Shown one piece after another: positions 61,237 to 64,000 of a stretch of DNA of 64,000 nt. Both the position numbers and the translations under genes were made by a program. The notes under the pieces were generated by a model. That model worked only from the letters and a program-made list of their open reading frames with translations, did no database searches and had not been told where the DNA came from. The DNA is from JACMLD01 sp044227095 (lineage in GTDB: Bacteria; Bacteroidota; Bacteroidia; Chitinophagales; Chitinophagaceae), in NCBI GenBank assembly GCA_044227095.1, contig JBGAFV010000001.1, forward strand, positions 3,286,001-3,350,000, in the 5' to 3' direction. Every line of letters starts with the position of its first letter. The stretch's first letter is position 1.

Positions 61237-61303
61237 CTGTGAGTAGTGAGTAGTGAGTAGTGAGTTGTTAGTTGTTAGTTTCTAGCTGCAAGCGACAAGC
61301 TAA
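61236..61303. repeat. quasi-repeat island after the D-TA gene
   Basis: GTGAGTAGTGAGTAGTGAG (7-mer GTGAGTA), then GTTGTTAGTTGTTAGTTTC, then TAGCTGCAAGCGACAAGCTA. Three vocabularies in 70 bp, each shared with another island (1689, 45395, 63440). Confidence 0.8.
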
Positions 61304-61404
61304 GATCAATTTCCGTCATTTATATTTTTATTAAAAAGTTCTGTACAACGTAGAATTTCTTCGATTGTAGCATCTCTCAAATATCCTATATTACATTGCT
61401 AAAC

Positions 61405-62448
61405 ATGAGACAAATGCTACACAGAAGAAAATTTTTACAATCCTCTTTATTTGGTTCTATTGCTGTTTTATTTAACAAAAAAAGTTTTTCGCAGGTAAGT
61501 GCACATCAAACCATAACGGGTAAGCCTGTTGTAATATCTACCTGGGATGCTGGCGTAAATGCTAATAAAGGTGCATGGGCCGTATTAGGAAAAGGTGGTA
61601 GGGCATTGGACGCAGTTGAAGCAGGCGTTATGGTTACTGAAGCTGAACAAAGTTGTTGTGTGGGCCTTGGTGCTAATCCAGACCGTGATGGTTTTGTTAC
61701 ACTCGATGCTTCTATTATGGATGAACATTTTAATTGCGGCAGCGTAGCTTTTCTTGAAAGAATAAAACATCCCATATCTGTAGCACGGCGTGTAATGGAA
61801 AAAACACCGCATGTAATGCTTGCTGGTAGTGGTGCACAGCAGTTTGCCGTAGCAGAAGGTTTTCCATTAGAAGAACAAAAGTTGAGTGAGGATGCAAAAG
61901 AGGCATATGATAAATGGTTAAAGAAATCAGAATACAAACCCGTAATTAATATTGAAAATTCAGGTAAAGGCCACATTGCATTTGCACCTTCAAAGCTTGA
62001 AGATGGTTCATGGAATCATGACACTATTGGAATGGTAGCGATGGATACAAATGGTAACCTGAGCGGTAGTTGTACTACAAGTGGTATGGGTTTTAAAATG
62101 CGTGGCAGGGTAGGAGATTCACCAGTCATAGGCGCTGGTTTGTTTGTAGATAATGAAGTTGGCGCTGTTACTGCAACAGGACAGGGAGAAGATGTAATTC
62201 GCATTTGTGGTGCGCATACTGTTATTGAATATATGCGACAAGGTTTATCTCCTGAAGCAGCATGTAAAAAAGCAATCACCCGTGTTATTAAGATTAAAGG
62301 TGAAAAAGCAAAAGATATACAAGTGGCATTCCTGGCATTAAATAAAAAAGGTGAGATTGGTGCATATGCTATTCACAAAGGTTTTAGTTATGCAGTTAAA
62401 AGCAATACCACAGAAAAGTTAATACCTTCGAAGTATTTAATGGAATGA
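61405..62448 (+). CDS. exported N4-(beta-N-acetylglucosaminyl)-L-asparaginase family protein
   Basis: 347 residues from ATG 61405 (an in-frame TTG at 61396 is less likely). The N-terminus HRRKFLQSSLFGSIAVLF fits a Tat-type signal. The Ntn-hydrolase precursor has STWDAGVNANKGAW ... LDAVEAGVMVTEAEQSC, the autoprocessing site NHDTIGMVAMD, where the Thr becomes the new N-terminal nucleophile, and SGSCTTSGMGFKMRGRVGDSPVIGAG. Glycosylasparaginases remove the glycan from asparagine; export would give access to glycopeptides. Full length and apparently active. Confidence 0.9.
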   Translation: MRQMLHRRKFLQSSLFGSIAVLFNKKSFSQVSAHQTITGKPVVISTWDAGVNANKGAWAVLGKGGRALDAVEAGVMVTEAEQSCCVGLGANPDRDGFVTLDASIMDEHFNCGSVAFLERIKHPISVARRVMEKTPHVMLAGSGAQQFAVAEGFPLEEQKLSEDAKEAYDKWLKKSEYKPVINIENSGKGHIAFAPSKLEDGSWNHDTIGMVAMDTNGNLSGSCTTSGMGFKMRGRVGDSPVIGAGLFVDNEVGAVTATGQGEDVIRICGAHTVIEYMRQGLSPEAACKKAITRVIKIKGEKAKDIQVAFLALNKKGEIGAYAIHKGFSYAVKSNTTEKLIPSKYLME

Positions 62449-62527
62449 TTGTCGTAAGACTTGAGTCGTCACTGACGATTTTCAACCTCACGATTCTCGT
62501 CTCACGATTCACGAGCACGGAAATGTA
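62449..62527. repeat. quasi-repeat island between the asparaginase and cutC
   Basis: GACTTGAGTCGTCACTGACG and CCTCACGATTCTCGTC, TCACGATTCACGAGCACGG. Degenerate, inverted relatives of the GTGAGTC family. Confidence 0.65.
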
Positions 62528-62529
62528 AA

Positions 62530-63276
62530 ATGAAACCAATGCCCTTCACACTTGAGATTTGTTGTTATAACTACCAGTCATGCATAATAGCAGCAGAAGC
62601 CGGCGCAGACAGAATAGAATTATGTGCAGATTCTGCTGAAGGTGGAACTACACCCGGTTATGGTACCATTAAACTTGTAAAAGAAAAAACGGGTATTGAT
62701 ATTTTCCCGATAATACGACCACGCGGCGGCGACTTTTTTTATAGCGAAGAAGAGTTTGCAGTTATGAAAACTGAAATACTCCTTTGTAAAGAATTGCATT
62801 GCGAAGGTGTGGTAATTGGAATGCTTAAGCAGGATGGCTCGGTTGATAAAGAACATTGCAAACAACTGGTATCACTTGCTTACCCAATGAGTGTAACTTT
62901 TCACCGTGCATTTGATCGTGTCAATAATCCATTTGAAGCACTTGAAGATATTATCCAGGTTGGGTGCGAACGTATTCTTACATCTGGTCATAAACCTACG
63001 GCTATAGAAGGTGCGCAATTACTTGATGATTTGGTGAGACAGGCAAACGATCGCATTATCATTATGCCAGGTTCTGGCATTCGTGAAGCCAATATTATTG
63101 ACGTGGCAAAAAAAACCGGCGCTGTAGAATTTCATTCTTCTGCCAGTGTTAAAGTAAACAGCAGCATGCATTTTGTAAATGAAAGCATGAAGGAAAACCT
63201 GCAAACCATTATAACCAATAAAAATGAAGTAATGGGGATGAAGGAAAAGTTAAGGGAATATTTTGCAGAGCGTTGA
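62530..63276 (+). CDS. cutC: CutC family protein
   Basis: 248 residues, TIM-barrel. TLEICCYNYQSCIIAAEAGADRIELCADSAEGGTTPGYG, IFPIIRPRGGDFFYSEEEFAVM, MSVTFHRAFDRV and ERILTSGHKPTAIEGA are the conserved CutC segments, with MPGSGIREANI near the end. The name comes from a link to copper homeostasis in E. coli; the actual reaction is not settled. Not obviously connected with the neighbours. Confidence 0.92.
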   Translation: MKPMPFTLEICCYNYQSCIIAAEAGADRIELCADSAEGGTTPGYGTIKLVKEKTGIDIFPIIRPRGGDFFYSEEEFAVMKTEILLCKELHCEGVVIGMLKQDGSVDKEHCKQLVSLAYPMSVTFHRAFDRVNNPFEALEDIIQVGCERILTSGHKPTAIEGAQLLDDLVRQANDRIIIMPGSGIREANIIDVAKKTGAVEFHSSASVKVNSSMHFVNESMKENLQTIITNKNEVMGMKEKLREYFAER

Positions 63277-63302
63277 ATTTACCAGAACATTAATGCTAAT
63301 CT

Positions 63303-63406
63303 GCGATGGGCAAAATACCCATCGCTATTTATACATCGCCCTTTCAGCGCTTTGTGCATTTAGTCCTGTAAGGACGATGTACATTAGTACAGGGTACAGC
63401 CCTGTA
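63303..63406. repeat. inverted pair of paired-hairpin elements, copies 7 and 8
   Basis: Minus copy: A 63337-63351 (AGCGCT-GAA-AGGGCG, one mismatch), linker ATGTATAAATA(G), B 63303-63325 (GCGATGGG...CCCATCGC). Plus copy: A 63362-63376 (AGTCCT-GTA-AGGACG), linker ATGTACATTAG, B 63388-63406 (TACAGGGT-ACA-GCCCTGTA). Same head-to-head layout as 53617-53729. Confidence 0.85.
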
Positions 63407-63469
63407 CTTCGCAGTATAAAACTAATTTACTAAAACTCGTAACCTGAAGCTAACAACCCGCAGCTCTTT

Positions 63470-63808
63470 CTATACTTCCTCTGCAACAGATTCTCCTTTA
63501 CTGTAATCCCCGCAGGTCCATTGCCAGTTTTCATGCAGGCGAATTTTACCATTAGCCATTATCTCAGGCTTTGAAAAACAAATGCCCGTTAAAAATTCAC
63601 CATTAATGTTTATATGCTGGTAGCGCATGTTAAGATTGCCTTCATCATCAGCAACCGCAGAAAGACTTCCGTCTACAATATTTCCGCCCTTATAGGTTGC
63701 CGTTATATGATATCCCTGCTGACTATAATGGAACAAAGTTTCATTATTCACTTCTCCATTTGCCGAATTAGAAACTGAACGAAAAACCCTGCCGTTATAA
63801 TCAATCAT
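63470..63808 (-). CDS. small conserved protein (often labelled N-acetylglutamate synthase)
   Basis: 112 residues from ATG 63808 (MIDYNGRVFRSVSNSANGEV); the frame continues 11 codons further into quasi-repeat DNA. Conserved wording includes NNETLFHYSQQGYHITATYKGGNIVDGSLSA, GNLNMRYQHININGEFLTGIC and IRLHENWQWTCGDYSKG. Databases frequently name this family n-acetylglutamate synthase, but it has no GNAT or amino-acid-kinase features and is all-beta in pattern, so I do not assign that function. Confidence 0.82.
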   Translation of the reverse strand: MIDYNGRVFRSVSNSANGEVNNETLFHYSQQGYHITATYKGGNIVDGSLSAVADDEGNLNMRYQHININGEFLTGICFSKPEIMANGKIRLHENWQWTCGDYSKGESVAEEV

Positions 63809-63819
63809 TGTTTTAAAGG

Positions 63820-63990
63820 TTGTCTTAAGTCTGTAGTTCATTGTCTGTAGTCGGTAGTTAAGTTCATAGTCCAGAAGTTCGATAGTTTATTCTCAGTAAA
63901 AGACTGGTAAAAACAGATATATGATTTTAGAATAGAGGACTAAAGACTATGAACTAGAGACTAACGACTAACTCAGATCTTCGTTGTCAA
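63820..63990. repeat. quasi-repeat island at the window end
   Basis: GTCTGTAGTTCATTGTCTG, TAGTCGGTAGTTAAGTTCATAG and later GGACTAAAGACTATGAACTA, GAGACTAACGACTAAC. The second block shares words with 49886-49932. Confidence 0.75.
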
Positions 63991-64000
63991 AATCCGTTTC

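Overview
The window looks like a chromosomal segment of a member of the Bacteroidota, most likely the Chitinophagaceae or a close relative. The pointers are an ArgF'-type transcarbamylase of the N-succinylornithine kind, a LytS/LytTR two-component pair, an outer-membrane beta-barrel receptor with a carboxypeptidase-like N-terminal domain, DUF2961, DUF2490 and golvesin-type domains, promoters that resemble the TAnnTTTG consensus, weak ribosome binding sites, and a tmRNA whose tag ends YAMAA. No phage, integrase, insertion sequence, CRISPR array, rRNA or tRNA was seen.

Layout. 1-6514: a small four-helix-bundle gene, then an arginine biosynthesis run (argD, argF', argB, an argE-like deacetylase, argH). 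6628-9284: dxr and rseP. 9652-12500: a MutS-related membrane ATPase (minus strand) and tmRNA. 12526-19478: a DUF2490 protein, two sulfatases, a predicted outer-membrane barrel and an orphan LuxR-type response regulator, all on minus. 20042-27638: a small secreted protein, a DUF4239 membrane protein, a VOC protein, an arabinose/fucose-isomerase-like protein, an FAD oxidoreductase, an OmpH-like protein, a GNAT acetyltransferase and a LytTR regulator with its kinase (28782). 29024-34835: an outer-membrane receptor, then a membrane-anchored pseudokinase paired with an OmpA-like lipoprotein. 34894-43074: DUF2961 protein, 2-hydroxyacid dehydrogenase, endonuclease/phosphatase-family protein, a third sulfatase and a PQQ dehydrogenase with an inserted cytochrome c domain. 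43679-48877: IlvD/Edd dehydratase, SDR oxidoreductase, a secreted protein, a VIT1-like transporter and ornithine aminotransferase. 49217-57680: VOC protein, rhomboid protease, ispE, bifunctional nuclease, msrA, a class A beta-lactamase-like hydrolase, a barrel protein and a MutS2-like ATPase. 58078-63808: GntP permease, RidA, a D-threonine-aldolase-like PLP enzyme, an exported asparaginase, cutC and a small conserved protein.

How genes fit together. The arginine block matches the acylated-ornithine route: ArgB phosphorylates the acylglutamate, ArgD makes acylornithine, ArgF' carbamoylates it, the ArgE-like enzyme removes the acyl group and ArgH yields arginine; argG, argC and the acyl transferase are not in the window. 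RocD at the other end would degrade ornithine. The PQQ dehydrogenase, GntP permease, IlvD-type dehydratase and SDR could form an oxidative aldose/aldonate route, but that is inference. GntP, RidA and the D-TA-family enzyme look like a D-hydroxy-amino-acid catabolic unit.

The most unusual content is in the intergenic DNA. It carries (1) a paired-hairpin element (hairpin A, a linker ending in TAG, hairpin B) whose stems vary with compensating changes while the triloop stays GAA/GCA/AAA; (2) an approximately 50-bp dispersed element, six copies, with a conserved 20-bp box whose palindromic core covaries; (3) a composite of the two in the same order before argF' and before the IlvD gene; and (4) more than a dozen islands of short word-like quasi-repeats that share vocabularies between distant sites. 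Two of these repeats reach into or abut coding starts (argF', argH). The protein candidate most worth a second look is the pseudokinase/OmpA-lipoprotein pair at 31686-34835.
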